Shown: positions 15,476 to 24,374, numbered from the stretch's first letter. The stretch is DNA of 64,000 nt from Burkholderiales bacterium (GCA_023511995.1 JAIMAL010000001.1:62001-126000); one strand, 5' to 3'. Made by a program: numbers and translations. The notes: generated by a model from the letters alone, not told the origin.

Positions 15476-17764
15476 TCAGGCGCCAAGCCGCCGGCGCACC
15501 TGGGCGGCCGCCGCCACCATGTTGGCGAGGGCGACCTCCACTTCCTCCCAATTCCGTGTCTTCAGGCCGCAATCGGGGTTGACCCACAGGCGTTGCGCCG
15601 GAAAGACCGCCACCGCTTCTTCGATGAGCTGCGCCATGGCCGCGGTGCTGGGCACCTGCGGGGAATGGACGTCGAAGACCCCGGGACCCAACTCGTTGGG
15701 GTAACCGATGCGGGCGAAGCCGGCGAGGGAATCCATGGCCGAGCGGCTGGCCTCGATGGTGAGCACGTCCGCATCCAGCTCCACCAGGGTGGGCAGGATG
15801 TCGCCGAATTCGGCGTAACACATGTGGGTGTGAATCTGGGTGCTGTCCCGCGTCTGCGCCGCAGCGAGACGGAAGGCGCGGGCGGCGGCCTGGAGATAGC
15901 CGGACTGCGCCGGACCCCGCAAGGGCAGCCCCTCCCGCAGCGCCGGCTCGTCAATCTGGATGATGTCGATGCCGGCCTCTTCCAGATCCCGCACCTCGTC
16001 CCGGATGGCCAGGGCAAGCTGCAGCAGGACCGTCGCCAGAGGCAGGTCGGTGCGCACGAAGGACCACTTGAACAGCGTCACTGGCCCGGTGAGCATGCCC
16101 TTCACCGGCTTGTCCGTGAGCCCCTGGGCGAGGCGTGTCCAGGACACGGTGATGGCGTGGGGCCGGTGGATGTCCCCATAGAGGATGGGGGGCTTGACAC
16201 AGCGGGAACCATAGGACTGCACCCAGCCGTTGCGGGTGACGGCGAAGCCTTCCAGATGTTCGGCGAAGTATTCCACCATGTCGTTGCGTTCCGGCTCGCC
16301 GTGCACCAGCACATCGAGTCCCAGTGCTGTCTGCAGCCGCAGGGCACGGGCGATCTCCCTTTCCATCATGCCGCGGTAGGTGCCGGCATCGAGCTCGCCG
16401 CGGGCCAGGGCGGCGCGGGCCTGGCGGATTTCCCGTGTCTGGGGGAAGGAGCCGATGGTGGTGGTGGGCAGCACAGGCAGGGGATGGCGGGCCCGCTGGG
16501 CGGCGCGCCGCTTGCCATAGGGTGTGGCGCGGAAACCCGGCTCCTGCCCGAGGGCGGCGATCCTTTCCGCCACCTGCGGCCGGTGGACACGGGGGCTTAT
16601 GCGGCGGGATTCCAGGGCGCGGCGCATCGCGGTCCAGTCCACCGCTTTGCCCCGCGCCGCGTTTGCAAGTTGCGCCAACTCGTCGAGCTTTTCCCGGGCA
16701 AAGGCGAGCCAGCTTTTGAGCTCCCCATCGAGGCCCGTTTCGCCGGCGAGCGTCAGCGGCACGTGCAGGAGCGAGCAGGAGGGGGCCAGCCACACCTCCG
16801 CTCTCTGTCGCAGCGCCGGCAGCAGGCGCGCGCTTGCTGCATCGAGATCGGTGCGCCAGACATTGCGCCCGTCGATGATGCCCAGCGAGAGTACCTTGTG
16901 CGCCGGTAGCCAGTCGAGCACGGGAACAAGATCGGTGCCTGCGCTCACGAGGTCGAGGTGCAGCCCCGCCACGGGGAGCTGACAGGCCAGGCGCGCATTT
17001 TCCGCAAGGGGCGAAAAATAGGTCGCGATGAGCAGGTTCACCCCACTGCCGGTGAGCGCCGCATAGGCGGGTTCGAAAGCCCTGCGCCAGGCTTCCGGCA
17101 GTTCCAGGCCCAGCACCGGCTCGTCCATCTGCACCCACTTCACCCCCAGGGCGGAAAGCTGTGCCAGCACTTCGCCATAGACCGGCAGCAGGCGGGGCAG
17201 CAGGTCGAGCCGGGAAAAGCCCGCGGCCTTTTCCTTGCCCAGCCAGAGGAAAGTCAGCGGACCCAGCAGCACGGCTTTCAGCGGCCGCCCGAGGGCGCGT
17301 GCTTCGGCCACCTCATCGAAGAGCCGTCGCGAGGCGAGGCGGAAAGTGGTGTCCGGCAGAAACTCCGGGACCAGGTAGTGGTAATTGGTGTCGAACCACT
17401 TGGTCATTTCCAGTGCCGCCCCGTTTGCCCCACAGCAGCCGGCCTGTTGACTCCCCCTTGCCATGGCGAAATAGCGGGCAAGCGCCGTGTCCGTGGGGGA
17501 AAAGCGGAAGCGGGCCGGCTCGCAGCCGAAAAGCTGGATGTGGTCGAGGACATGGTCGTAGAGGGAGAAATCGCCCACGGTGAGGAAATCGAGACCGGCC
17601 TCCATCTGGTGGGCCCAGTGGGTGGCGCGCAGCCCCCGGGCCACCGCCTCCAGTTCATCGGCGCGGGCTTCCCCCCGCCAGAAAGCTTCCAGGGCGAATT
17701 TGAGTTCCCGTTGCGCCCCCATGCGTGGGTAGCCCAGGATGTGGGTGCGGATGGTTGGTGTCAT
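15476..17764 (-). CDS. metE: Cobalamin-independent methionine synthase MetE
   Basis: 762 residues, full length. It transfers a methyl group from polyglutamylated 5-methyltetrahydrofolate to homocysteine. Duplicated barrel architecture is seen; the catalytic C-terminal half starts around TTIGSFPQTREIRQAR (near 435), the zinc ligands lie in HTHMCYAEF (His-x-Cys, near 645), DVLTIEASRS and NPDCGLKTR (near 730). GAGGAG lies upstream of the ATG. It is divergent from metR across an 89-base gap, the classic MetR-regulated arrangement. Confidence 0.96.
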   Translation of the reverse strand: MTPTIRTHILGYPRMGAQRELKFALEAFWRGEARADELEAVARGLRATHWAHQMEAGLDFLTVGDFSLYDHVLDHIQLFGCEPARFRFSPTDTALARYFAMARGSQQAGCCGANGAALEMTKWFDTNYHYLVPEFLPDTTFRLASRRLFDEVAEARALGRPLKAVLLGPLTFLWLGKEKAAGFSRLDLLPRLLPVYGEVLAQLSALGVKWVQMDEPVLGLELPEAWRRAFEPAYAALTGSGVNLLIATYFSPLAENARLACQLPVAGLHLDLVSAGTDLVPVLDWLPAHKVLSLGIIDGRNVWRTDLDAASARLLPALRQRAEVWLAPSCSLLHVPLTLAGETGLDGELKSWLAFAREKLDELAQLANAARGKAVDWTAMRRALESRRISPRVHRPQVAERIAALGQEPGFRATPYGKRRAAQRARHPLPVLPTTTIGSFPQTREIRQARAALARGELDAGTYRGMMEREIARALRLQTALGLDVLVHGEPERNDMVEYFAEHLEGFAVTRNGWVQSYGSRCVKPPILYGDIHRPHAITVSWTRLAQGLTDKPVKGMLTGPVTLFKWSFVRTDLPLATVLLQLALAIRDEVRDLEEAGIDIIQIDEPALREGLPLRGPAQSGYLQAAARAFRLAAAQTRDSTQIHTHMCYAEFGDILPTLVELDADVLTIEASRSAMDSLAGFARIGYPNELGPGVFDVHSPQVPSTAAMAQLIEEAVAVFPAQRLWVNPDCGLKTRNWEEVEVALANMVAAAAQVRRRLGA

Positions 17765-17829
17765 GATGTGCTCCTCGTTCCAAGGCAGGCATCATGGGGC
17801 GGGTGGTAAAATGAAGCAAGCGCATTCTT

Positions 17830-17845
17830 TTCATGAAATCATGAA
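17830..17845. promoter_or_regulatory. Palindromic operator candidate in the metE-metR gap
   Basis: TTCATGA-AA-TCATGAA, a perfect inverted repeat with 7-base arms, nine bases before the metR start and 66 bases upstream of metE. It contains TGAA/TTCA elements as in MetR sites, though arranged outward rather than as TGAA-N5-TTCA. Binding by MetR is an inference from position. Confidence 0.55.
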
Positions 17846-17853
17846 CGACCTGC

Positions 17854-18759
17854 ATGATTGAGCTTCGCCACCTGAAGACCCTGCTCACCGTGGCGGAGAC
17901 CGGCAGCATCAGCGCCGCCGCCAGCCGTCTCCATCTCACCCAGTCGGCGCTGTCGCACCAGATTGCGGCGCTGGAGGATGTCCTCGGCCTTGCCCTTTTC
18001 GAGCGCGGCCAGCGGCCCCTGCGGCTGACCGCTGCCGGGACCAGGTTGCTCGCGGTGGCGCGGCGGGTGGTGCCGGAGGTGGAAAACGTCCGTCAGGAGC
18101 TGCTGCGGCTGGCCAAGGGGGGTGTGCGCCGCGAGCTGCGCATCGCCGTGGAGTGCCATACCTGTTATGACTGGCTGATGCCGGCCATGGATGCCCATCG
18201 GGAGCGCCATCCGGAAGTGGAGCAGGACCTGGTCCCGGGCTTCCATGCCGATCCGCTGGGGCTGCTTGCCGCGCGCACGGCGGATCTGGTCATCGTCTCC
18301 GAGGCGCGGCCGCGGCGCGGGGTGGCCTACTTTCCCCTCTTCCGCTACGAAATGGTGGCGCTCCTTGCCCGCGGCCACAGGCTTTTGGAGCGGCCCTATC
18401 TGCGGCCGCGGGATTTCGCCGGCGAGACCCTCATCACCTATCCCGTTCCCGACCGCATGCTCGATGTGGTGCGGCGGGTGCTTCAGCCCGCCGGCGTCAA
18501 TCCGCCGCGGCGCACGGCGGAGCTCACCGTGGCCATCCTCCAGCTCGTCGCTTCCAGAAGGGGGATCGCGGTGCTGCCCCGCTGGGCAGTGCAGGGCTAT
18601 CTGGAACGGGGCTATGTGGTGGACAGACCGGTCGGGCCGCGGGGGTTGTGGGCGCGCCTCTATGCCGCGGTGCGCAGCGCGGAAAAGAGCCAGCACGCCG
18701 ATTTCGCCGCCCTCCTCATCGACTGCGCCCGGCAGCACCTCAAGGGGGTGGGCGGGTAG
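17854..18759 (+). CDS. metR: LysR-family activator MetR
   Basis: 301 residues. The N-terminal helix-turn-helix is MIELRHLKTLLTVAETGSIS followed by LHLTQSALSHQIAALED. The effector domain has ECHTCYDWLMPAMD (near 95), a segment characteristic of MetR, which senses homocysteine and activates metE. It is divergent from metE with a palindrome in the gap. The ribosome site is weak. Confidence 0.92.
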   Translation: MIELRHLKTLLTVAETGSISAAASRLHLTQSALSHQIAALEDVLGLALFERGQRPLRLTAAGTRLLAVARRVVPEVENVRQELLRLAKGGVRRELRIAVECHTCYDWLMPAMDAHRERHPEVEQDLVPGFHADPLGLLAARTADLVIVSEARPRRGVAYFPLFRYEMVALLARGHRLLERPYLRPRDFAGETLITYPVPDRMLDVVRRVLQPAGVNPPRRTAELTVAILQLVASRRGIAVLPRWAVQGYLERGYVVDRPVGPRGLWARLYAAVRSAEKSQHADFAALLIDCARQHLKGVGG

Positions 18760-18768
18760 GCGGGCGGC

Positions 18769-19170
18769 TTACGGACGCCGAAGCTTGATGACCTTGGCCG
18801 GGCCGCTGTGGGTGTTTTTGCGTGCCAGTTGTTCCAAGGCCAGGTGAAATTCCCGCGGCAGCCGCTTCATGGTTTCCCGGCCCTTGGTCTGGTAATACAC
18901 CCGCTCATAGGGCACGGGCTCGTCCAGGGCTTGACGCAGATGGGGGGCAAAGCTTTGCCAGGCCAGTTCGATCTCCCGCCGGCCTTCGCGGTCCACGAAG
19001 ATGATTTCCTCGTGGTCGATCACCGCCAGATACTGCATGCTGCGGATGGGGACGAAGACGCAGCCATGGGGGCTTCGCGCCAGCAGGATGCGGGTGAGGT
19101 TGTAAGTGGCGGCCGGCAGGCGGGAAGCCTCGCGGGCGATTTCGGCGTCGCGCCAGAAGGATTCTTCCAC
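18769..19170 (-). CDS. Conserved protein of unknown function
   Basis: 133 residues, not recognised. No signal peptide or membrane segment is seen. Hydrophobic strands (GCVFVPIRSMQYLAVID, EIIFVD) followed by a basic C-terminus (KTHSGPAKVIKLRRP-like) suggest a small soluble alpha/beta protein. The GTG start at 19170 was chosen because GGAGG lies five bases upstream; an open frame continues further but overlaps the preceding gene. It follows the GlcG-like gene by 29 bases and is probably co-transcribed, and it is convergent with metR. Confidence 0.6.
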   Translation of the reverse strand: MEESFWRDAEIAREASRLPAATYNLTRILLARSPHGCVFVPIRSMQYLAVIDHEEIIFVDREGRREIELAWQSFAPHLRQALDEPVPYERVYYQTKGRETMKRLPREFHLALEQLARKNTHSGPAKVIKLRRP

Positions 19171-19199
19171 GGGCGCCTCCAGGGGTTGGCCAATCCTGA

Positions 19200-19697
19200 C
19201 TAGTCGGCAAATTCCAGACGATCTTGCACCGCGGCCACGGCTTCCCACGCGCAGGCTTCATCCTTGTCGCCCCCGGGGGCGCCCGATACGCCCACCGCGC
19301 CCAAAAGCGCGCCTTGGGCGCGGATGGGCACCGCCCCTTCCAACATCAACAGTTCCCGCACGCTGTTGATTTCCTCGCGGATGTCCTGACGGGCGCGGCG
19401 GAACTCGGAGCCGGCAGCGCCCGACAGCGTCACCGCATTGGCCTTGCGCTGCGCCAGCTCCATGGTGAAACGGCTGGCCAGGTTGTCGCGCAGAACGACC
19501 TGCACGATACCGTCCCGGTCCACCACCACGGCGCTGACGTTGTAGCCCTGGCGGCGGCAGGATTCCACGGCCTTCTGCGCGATGTCCCGGGCAAGTTCCA
19601 GGGACATGCGGCGCAGGGGCAGCAGCTCGCCTGCGGTCGCGGCGGCGGCCAGGGTCAGGGCGGTGAGGAGGGCGGCAAGACGCAGCGCGGCGGGCAT
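19200..19697 (-). CDS. Secreted GlcG/HbpS-family (DUF336) protein
   Basis: 165 residues with a Sec signal peptide (ALRLAALLTALTLAAAATAG). The body matches GlcG/HbpS: SLELARDIAQKAVESCRRQG, NVSAVVVDRDG, LRDNLASRFTMELAQRKANA and the glycine-rich GAVGVSGAPGGDKDEACA end. Family members bind heme or corrinoids, or accompany glycolate genes; the ligand here is unknown. GGAGG lies five bases before the ATG. It is divergent from the small heat shock gene. Confidence 0.82.
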   Translation of the reverse strand: MPAALRLAALLTALTLAAAATAGELLPLRRMSLELARDIAQKAVESCRRQGYNVSAVVVDRDGIVQVVLRDNLASRFTMELAQRKANAVTLSGAAGSEFRRARQDIREEINSVRELLMLEGAVPIRAQGALLGAVGVSGAPGGDKDEACAWEAVAAVQDRLEFAD

Positions 19698-19799
19698 GTT
19701 TCCTCCGTTTTCCTTGCGGGGACAGGGCGCGTCTCCTATTGTGGGGAATACGTGGCGGGTTTTCCAGCGCCACGGACAAAACGTAAGGAGGAGACCATC

Positions 19800-20213
19800 A
19801 TGACCCGCGTCCGTCTCGATACCCCTTTTGATCTGCGGCCTTTCACCGATTTGCTTTCCCTCTTCGCCCCGGCCACCGAGAGCGGCCAGCCCCTCGGGCA
19901 CATCAACATCGATGTCCTGGAGACCAATGATGCCTTCGTCGTGGATGCGGAACTGCCCGGTGTGTTAAGGGACGCGATTCACGTGAAGGTGGACCGCAAC
20001 CAGGTGGAGATCAGCGCCCAGGCCCGGCCGCGCCAGCTTGCGGAGGGTCAACGCTTCCTTGCCCGCGAACGCCACGAGGGGCTGTTTTACCGGAGTTTCA
20101 GGCTGCCTCAGGAGGTGGATCCGGAACGCGCCACGGGCCGCTTTGCCGACGGCGTCCTGGAGCTGGTCCTGCCGAAAAAGGCGGGGGCCCGCCGCGAGTT
20201 GCGTATCCAGTGA
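19800..20213 (+). CDS. Small heat shock protein (Hsp20/IbpA family)
   Basis: 137-residue ATP-independent holdase chaperone. The alpha-crystallin domain is seen from INIDVLETNDAFVVDAELPG through VKVDRNQVEISAQ to FYRSFRLPQEVDPE and GRFADGVLELVLPKK. AAGGAGGAG precedes the ATG. A CTTGC...CTCCTATT arrangement near 19713-19741 is only a faint match to a heat-shock sigma promoter. It is convergent with the iclR gene, six bases away. Confidence 0.93.
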   Translation: MTRVRLDTPFDLRPFTDLLSLFAPATESGQPLGHINIDVLETNDAFVVDAELPGVLRDAIHVKVDRNQVEISAQARPRQLAEGQRFLARERHEGLFYRSFRLPQEVDPERATGRFADGVLELVLPKKAGARRELRIQ

Positions 20214-20219
20214 GGGGCG

Positions 20220-20990
20220 CTACGCCTTCTGCCGGTAGCCGAGGGCGGCGGAAATGGCCTGCGCCGTTTCTTTGACCTTCTGCGCCCAGTTGCGGTCGAA
20301 GCGTTCGGCGGGAGCGGAAATGGAAAGTCCCGCCACCAGCCGGCCGTCAGCATCGCGGATGCCGGCACCGATGCAGCACACCCCTTTTTCCGCCTCCTCG
20401 TCGTCGAAGGCCACGCCGCGACGCCGCACCCGCGCCAGCTCCTCCAAAAGCGCCTTTTCGTTGGTGAGGGTGTGGGGCGTGTAGGCGGGCAGTCCCGTGC
20501 GCCGCGCATAGGCCCGCGCTTCCTCATCCCCCGCCTCGGCGAGGAAAATTTTGCCCACCGCGGTGATGTGTAGCGGCGCGCGCGCCCCCACGATCTGCAC
20601 CACGCGCATCATGGCACGGCCGCTGGCGGTGCGCTCCACGTACACCATCTCGTCCCCTTCGCGCAGGCTCAGGTTGACGGTTTCGTTGATTTCCTGATGC
20701 AGGCGCTGCATGAAGGGCAGTGCCTCGCGCCGGATGTCAAGCCGCGCCTTCACCAGGTTGCCCAGCTCCAGCAGCTTGAGTCCCAGCCGGTAAGTGCCGG
20801 GTTCCTGCTTGGCCACCAGCCCCTTTTCCACCATCACGTTGAGGATGCGATGGGCACTGGAGGGGTGCAGGCCGGTGAGGCTGGCGAGCTGCTTGAGATT
20901 CACCGGCTCCGTGTGGGCGGCCAGCACTTCGATCAGCTTCATCATGCGGTCGATGACCTGGATGGAGGATTTGCCGTCGTGGGTGTTCAT
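20220..20990 (-). CDS. IclR-family transcriptional regulator
   Basis: 256 residues. The N-terminal winged helix reads QVIDRMMKLIEVLAAHTEPV then LASLTGLHPSSAHRILNVMV; the C-terminal effector domain includes GDEMVYVERTASG, LHITAVGKIFLAE and the late GVCCIGAGIRD loop of IclR ligand domains. It is divergent from lutABC and the TRAP operon and is probably their local regulator. A perfect inverted repeat lies 15 bases before its start. The effector is likely a small organic acid, unproven. Confidence 0.9.
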   Translation of the reverse strand: MNTHDGKSSIQVIDRMMKLIEVLAAHTEPVNLKQLASLTGLHPSSAHRILNVMVEKGLVAKQEPGTYRLGLKLLELGNLVKARLDIRREALPFMQRLHQEINETVNLSLREGDEMVYVERTASGRAMMRVVQIVGARAPLHITAVGKIFLAEAGDEEARAYARRTGLPAYTPHTLTNEKALLEELARVRRRGVAFDDEEAEKGVCCIGAGIRDADGRLVAGLSISAPAERFDRNWAQKVKETAQAISAALGYRQKA

Positions 20991-21005
20991 GGCGGAACGG
21001 GGGTG

Positions 21006-21022
21006 ATTTCAGATGGTGAAAT
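21006..21022. promoter_or_regulatory. Candidate IclR operator (iclR-lutA)
   Basis: ATTTCA-N5-TGAAAT, a perfect 6-5-6 inverted repeat in the gap between divergent iclR and lutA. A near copy, TTTCA-N5-TAAAA, occurs at 24360-24374 before dctP. Confidence 0.6.
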
Positions 21023-21094
21023 GGTATTGCAAAATTTCCCCACGGCCAAGCCCGGCTTGATTAAACTTGCTCCATCGTGCAAACGGGCGCGGCC

Positions 21095-21838
21095 ATGCGT
21101 GTGGGATTGTTCGTCACCTGTATCGCGAACCTGATGCGGCCTGCGGTGGGGTTCGCTGCTCTGCGTCTTCTTCAGGCGGCAGGCTGTGAGGTGGTCGTGC
21201 CCCCCGGCCAGACCTGCTGCGGCCAGCCCGCCTACAACTCGGGAGACTTCGAGACGGGCCGGAAGATTGCCTGCAAATGGGCGCAAGACTTCGCCGGCTG
21301 CGATTATGTGGTGGTGCCCTCCGGCTCCTGCGCGGGCATGATCCGCGTCCACTATCCGCGGCTTTTCGCGGAAAGCGACATGCAGGGCGAGGCGGTGAGG
21401 CAGCTTGCCGCGCGTACCTGGGAGCTTACCGCCTTCCTCGTCGAAGTCGCGGGACTGTCGCAGCCGCCGGGGTGGTACCAGGGAAAGATCACCTACCACG
21501 ATTCCTGCTCCGGCCTGCGGGAACTTATGGTGAAGACGGCGCCGCGCACGCTGCTTGCCCGCATGCCGGGCCTGGTCCTCGAGGAGATGGACGGTTGCGA
21601 GACCTGCTGCGGCTTTGGCGGCACCTTCGCCGTGAAGTTCGGCGAGATTTCGAGCCACCTGGCGGACAACAAGTGTGCCGCCATCCATGCCACCGGGGCG
21701 CAGGCGGTGGTCGCCGGTGATCTTGGCTGTCTGCTCCACATCGAAGGCCGCCTGCGCCGTCTGGGCGATACCACCACACAGGTGCTGCACGTGGCCGAGG
21801 TGCTGGCCGGCAGGCAGGGGGAAGTGGCATGGAAGTGA
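21095..21838 (+). CDS. lutA: Lactate utilisation protein LutA (LldE)
   Basis: 247 residues. It is the CCG-domain subunit of the LutABC L-lactate oxidation complex (lactate to pyruvate). Two cysteine-rich CCG motifs are seen: QTCCGQPAYNSG (near 40) and CETCCGFGGTFAVKFG (near 170), which hold Fe-S clusters. ATG 21095 begins at the fold; a GTG at 21077 would add six residues and neither has a strong ribosome site. It overlaps lutB by ten bases. Confidence 0.92.
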   Translation: MRVGLFVTCIANLMRPAVGFAALRLLQAAGCEVVVPPGQTCCGQPAYNSGDFETGRKIACKWAQDFAGCDYVVVPSGSCAGMIRVHYPRLFAESDMQGEAVRQLAARTWELTAFLVEVAGLSQPPGWYQGKITYHDSCSGLRELMVKTAPRTLLARMPGLVLEEMDGCETCCGFGGTFAVKFGEISSHLADNKCAAIHATGAQAVVAGDLGCLLHIEGRLRRLGDTTTQVLHVAEVLAGRQGEVAWK

Positions 21839-23238
21839 AGGCCGTGGAATTCGTACGCAAGGCGCACGAAGCGCTCCACAATCCCCGCCTGCAGGAGGCC
21901 CTGCGCCGCACCGAAGCCAAGTTCGTGCAGGGCCGGCGCGAGGCCCTGCGTCACCTGGAGGACCCCGATGCGGTGCGCCGGCATGCGACGGCGATCCGCG
22001 ACACCGTGCTGCGCCAGCTCGATGCCTGGCTGATCCATTTCGAGCGGCAGGCGCAAGCCCGCGGCGCCACCGTGCACTGGGCCGAGGATGGGCGGGAGGT
22101 GGCGCGCATCCTCACCGACATCGCCCGCCGCCATGGCGTGAGGAAGGCGGTGAAATCCAAATCCATGGTGAGCGAGGAGGTGGGGCTCAACGCGGCCCTT
22201 GAGGCCGCCGGCGTGCAGGTGGTGGAAACCGACCTCGGCGAATACATCCTGCAGCTAGCCGAGGAGCCGCCCTCCCACATCGTCGCGCCCGTGCTGCACA
22301 AGACGCGCGATGAGATCGCCGACCTCTTCGCCCGCCACCACGGGCGGCCGCGCAAGACGGACACTGCCGCGCTCACGCGCGAGGCGCGCGAGTTTCTGCG
22401 GCCCCATTTTCTGTCCGCGGACATGGGCATCTCCGGCGCGAATTTCCTCGTTGCCGAGACCGGCTCGGTGCTCATCGTCACCAACGAGGGCAACGGACGG
22501 CTTGCCACCACCCTGCCGCGGGTGCACGTGGCCATCACCGGCATCGAAAAGGTCGTGCCCACCCTGGAGGATGCGGCGACCCTGCTCCGTCTTCTGCCCC
22601 GCTCGGCCACCGGGCAGGACATCACGAACTACGTCTCCCTGCTCACCGGCACGAAACAGGCGGGGGATGCGGACGGGCCCGAGCATTTCCACATCATCCT
22701 CCTCGACAACGGCCGCAGCCGGCTGCTGGGCAGCGAACTGGAGCCTATCCTGCGCTGCATCCGCTGCGGCGCCTGCATGAACCATTGCCCGGTCTATCAG
22801 AGCGTGGGCGGGCACGCCTACGGCTGGGTCTATCCCGGTCCCATGGGCTCCATCCTCACGCCGCTGTTGGCGGGCCTCGAACGGGCCACGCCGCTGCCCA
22901 ACGCCTCTACCCTTTGTGGGCGCTGCGCGGAGGTGTGTCCGGTGAACATTCCCCTTGCCGACCTGTTGCGGGAGCTGCGCCATGTGCAACAGGTGCGCGG
23001 ACTGCGCCCCCGCCTGGAAACCCTGAGCCTGCGTCTTTGGCGGGCGCTGGTGCTGCGGCCCCGTCTTTATCACGCGGTGATGGGCATGGCCGCGTGGCTT
23101 CTTACCCGCCTTGCCGGTGCGCGGGGCCGGCTTTGCCGTCTGCCCGGCGCGGCGGGATGGTTCGCCCACCGCGATCTGCCGGCGCCCGCCGGCGAAACCT
23201 TCCTTGCCGCCTGGGCGCGCCGCCGGGGCAAACCATGA
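21829..23238 (+). CDS. lutB: Lactate utilisation iron-sulfur protein LutB (LldF)
   Basis: 469 residues. N-terminal LUD domain (AVKSKSMVSEEVGLNAALE, MGISGANFLVAETGS, VVPTLEDA) followed by a two-cluster ferredoxin region: CIRCGACMNHCPVY (near 310) and CGRCAEVCPVNIPL (near 362), which pass electrons from lactate oxidation. The C-terminus has the usual helical extension. The 3' end overlaps lutC in ATGA. Confidence 0.94.
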   Translation: MEVKAVEFVRKAHEALHNPRLQEALRRTEAKFVQGRREALRHLEDPDAVRRHATAIRDTVLRQLDAWLIHFERQAQARGATVHWAEDGREVARILTDIARRHGVRKAVKSKSMVSEEVGLNAALEAAGVQVVETDLGEYILQLAEEPPSHIVAPVLHKTRDEIADLFARHHGRPRKTDTAALTREAREFLRPHFLSADMGISGANFLVAETGSVLIVTNEGNGRLATTLPRVHVAITGIEKVVPTLEDAATLLRLLPRSATGQDITNYVSLLTGTKQAGDADGPEHFHIILLDNGRSRLLGSELEPILRCIRCGACMNHCPVYQSVGGHAYGWVYPGPMGSILTPLLAGLERATPLPNASTLCGRCAEVCPVNIPLADLLRELRHVQQVRGLRPRLETLSLRLWRALVLRPRLYHAVMGMAAWLLTRLAGARGRLCRLPGAAGWFAHRDLPAPAGETFLAAWARRRGKP

Positions 23239-23861
23239 GCGCTCGCGAGCGGATTCTGGGGCGGCTTGCCGCCGCCCGCCGGGATGACACGCCGGTGGCG
23301 GCCCGGGTAGAAAATCCCGTGCGCGGCCCTGCCACGCCCCACTGCAGCGATCCCGCAAGCCGCTTCACCGAACGCGCCCGGCAACTGGCCAGCACGGTGG
23401 CGCGGGTGGCGGATTTCTCTGCCGTGCCGGCGGAGGTGGCGCGTTACCTCGACGCAGAGGGCCTGCCCCGGCGCCTTGCCGCCTGGCCGGAGTTCGCCAA
23501 GCTTGCCTGGCAGGCGGTGGGCATTGAGGCCGTCTTCCGCCCGGCTGGCGCGGATGATCCGGTGGGGCTGACCGGTGTCTTTGCCGCCATTTGCGAGACC
23601 GGCACCCTCATGGTGACGTCCGGTGAGGGCACGCCAGCCACCACCAGCCTCCTGCCGGAGACCCACATCGCGGTGGTGCCGGTGCAACGGCTCGTTCCCA
23701 CCCTGGAGGATGCCTTCGCCCTGCTGCGGCGCGAAGCGGCCATCTGGCCGCGGGCGGTGAATCTCATCTCCGGACCGTCGCGCACCGCGGACATCGAACA
23801 GACGGTGACCCTGGGCGCGCACGGACCCTACCGGGTGCACATCATCCTGGTGGGACCCTGA
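23235..23861 (+). CDS. lutC: Lactate utilisation protein LutC (LldG)
   Basis: 208-residue LUD-domain subunit of LutABC. Seen: SARERILGRLAAARR start typical of LutC, then GVFAAICETGTLMVTSGEGT, PETHIAVVPVQRLVPTLEDAF and LISGPSRTADIEQTVTLGAHGP, the conserved LUD end. The ATG overlaps the lutB stop by four bases, giving coupled translation. A decayed mmsA copy follows. Confidence 0.94.
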   Translation: MSARERILGRLAAARRDDTPVAARVENPVRGPATPHCSDPASRFTERARQLASTVARVADFSAVPAEVARYLDAEGLPRRLAAWPEFAKLAWQAVGIEAVFRPAGADDPVGLTGVFAAICETGTLMVTSGEGTPATTSLLPETHIAVVPVQRLVPTLEDAFALLRREAAIWPRAVNLISGPSRTADIEQTVTLGAHGPYRVHIILVGP

Positions 23862-23934
23862 GGGGAAGTCCCGGTGTCTGCGCCGCGATCAAAGTGAAGA
23901 CCTGCCCCCGAGGTGCAGATCGAGGAGGTATTCC

Positions 23935-24303
23935 ATGGCAGTGCTGCGCCCGTGGAGCGATGGCAAACGCGAAGCGGCCGCGTCGGCGACGTGTTCAATT
24001 CCGCCACGGAGCAGGCGGTGCGTCAGGTGGCGCTTCCCGGCGAGGAGGACGTGGCGCGGGCGCTGAGGCGGCCCGGCGCGCCGCTTCGAGCACGACGTGG
24101 AGGCGGGCATGGTGGGCATCAACGTGCCGATTCCGGTGCCCATGGCTTTCTTTTCCTTCGGCGGCTGGAAACAGTCCTTGTTCGGGGACCTGCACGTTCA
24201 TGGCATGGAGGGCATATGGTTCTATACTCCAACGAAGACGGTCACCAGCCGCTGGCTGACCCCGACGCGGGAGCAGGCCGGCTTGAGCATGCCCACGCTC
24301 TGA
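23935..24303 (+). pseudogene. Remnant of methylmalonate-semialdehyde dehydrogenase (mmsA)
   Basis: The region keeps a perfect ribosome site (AGGAGGT) and an ATG at 23935 starting MAVLRPWSDGKRE, an MmsA-like opening. After about 14 codons the homology moves to another frame (SGRVGDVFNSATEQAVRQV...). Near 24065 it jumps, in a third register, to the C-terminus ([20 protein letters not shown] from about 24085, then [17 protein letters not shown] and TKTVTSRW). About 110 of the usual 500 residues remain; the catalytic cysteine region is gone. So there is one frameshift and one large internal deletion. It sits between lutC and dctP and may mark a former valine/propionate or malonate-semialdehyde function of the cluster. 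Confidence 0.85.
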
Positions 24304-24359
24304 GGGGGCTTGAAAATCTCCCGCTTGCGGTCTAGGCTTTATCACAGGACAAGACTCGT

Positions 24360-24374
24360 TTTCACGATGTAAAA
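24360..24374. promoter_or_regulatory. Second candidate IclR operator (before dctP)
   Basis: TTTCA-N5-TAAAA, one base different from the arms of the inverted repeat at 21006-21022 with the same 5-base spacer. It lies 70 bases before the dctP start, inside the presumed promoter region. Confidence 0.42.

Noticed and set aside
23935-24303. mmsA remnant as the edge of an insertion sequence or prophage
   Set aside because: No transposase, terminal repeat or integrase is visible on either side; simple deletion explains it.
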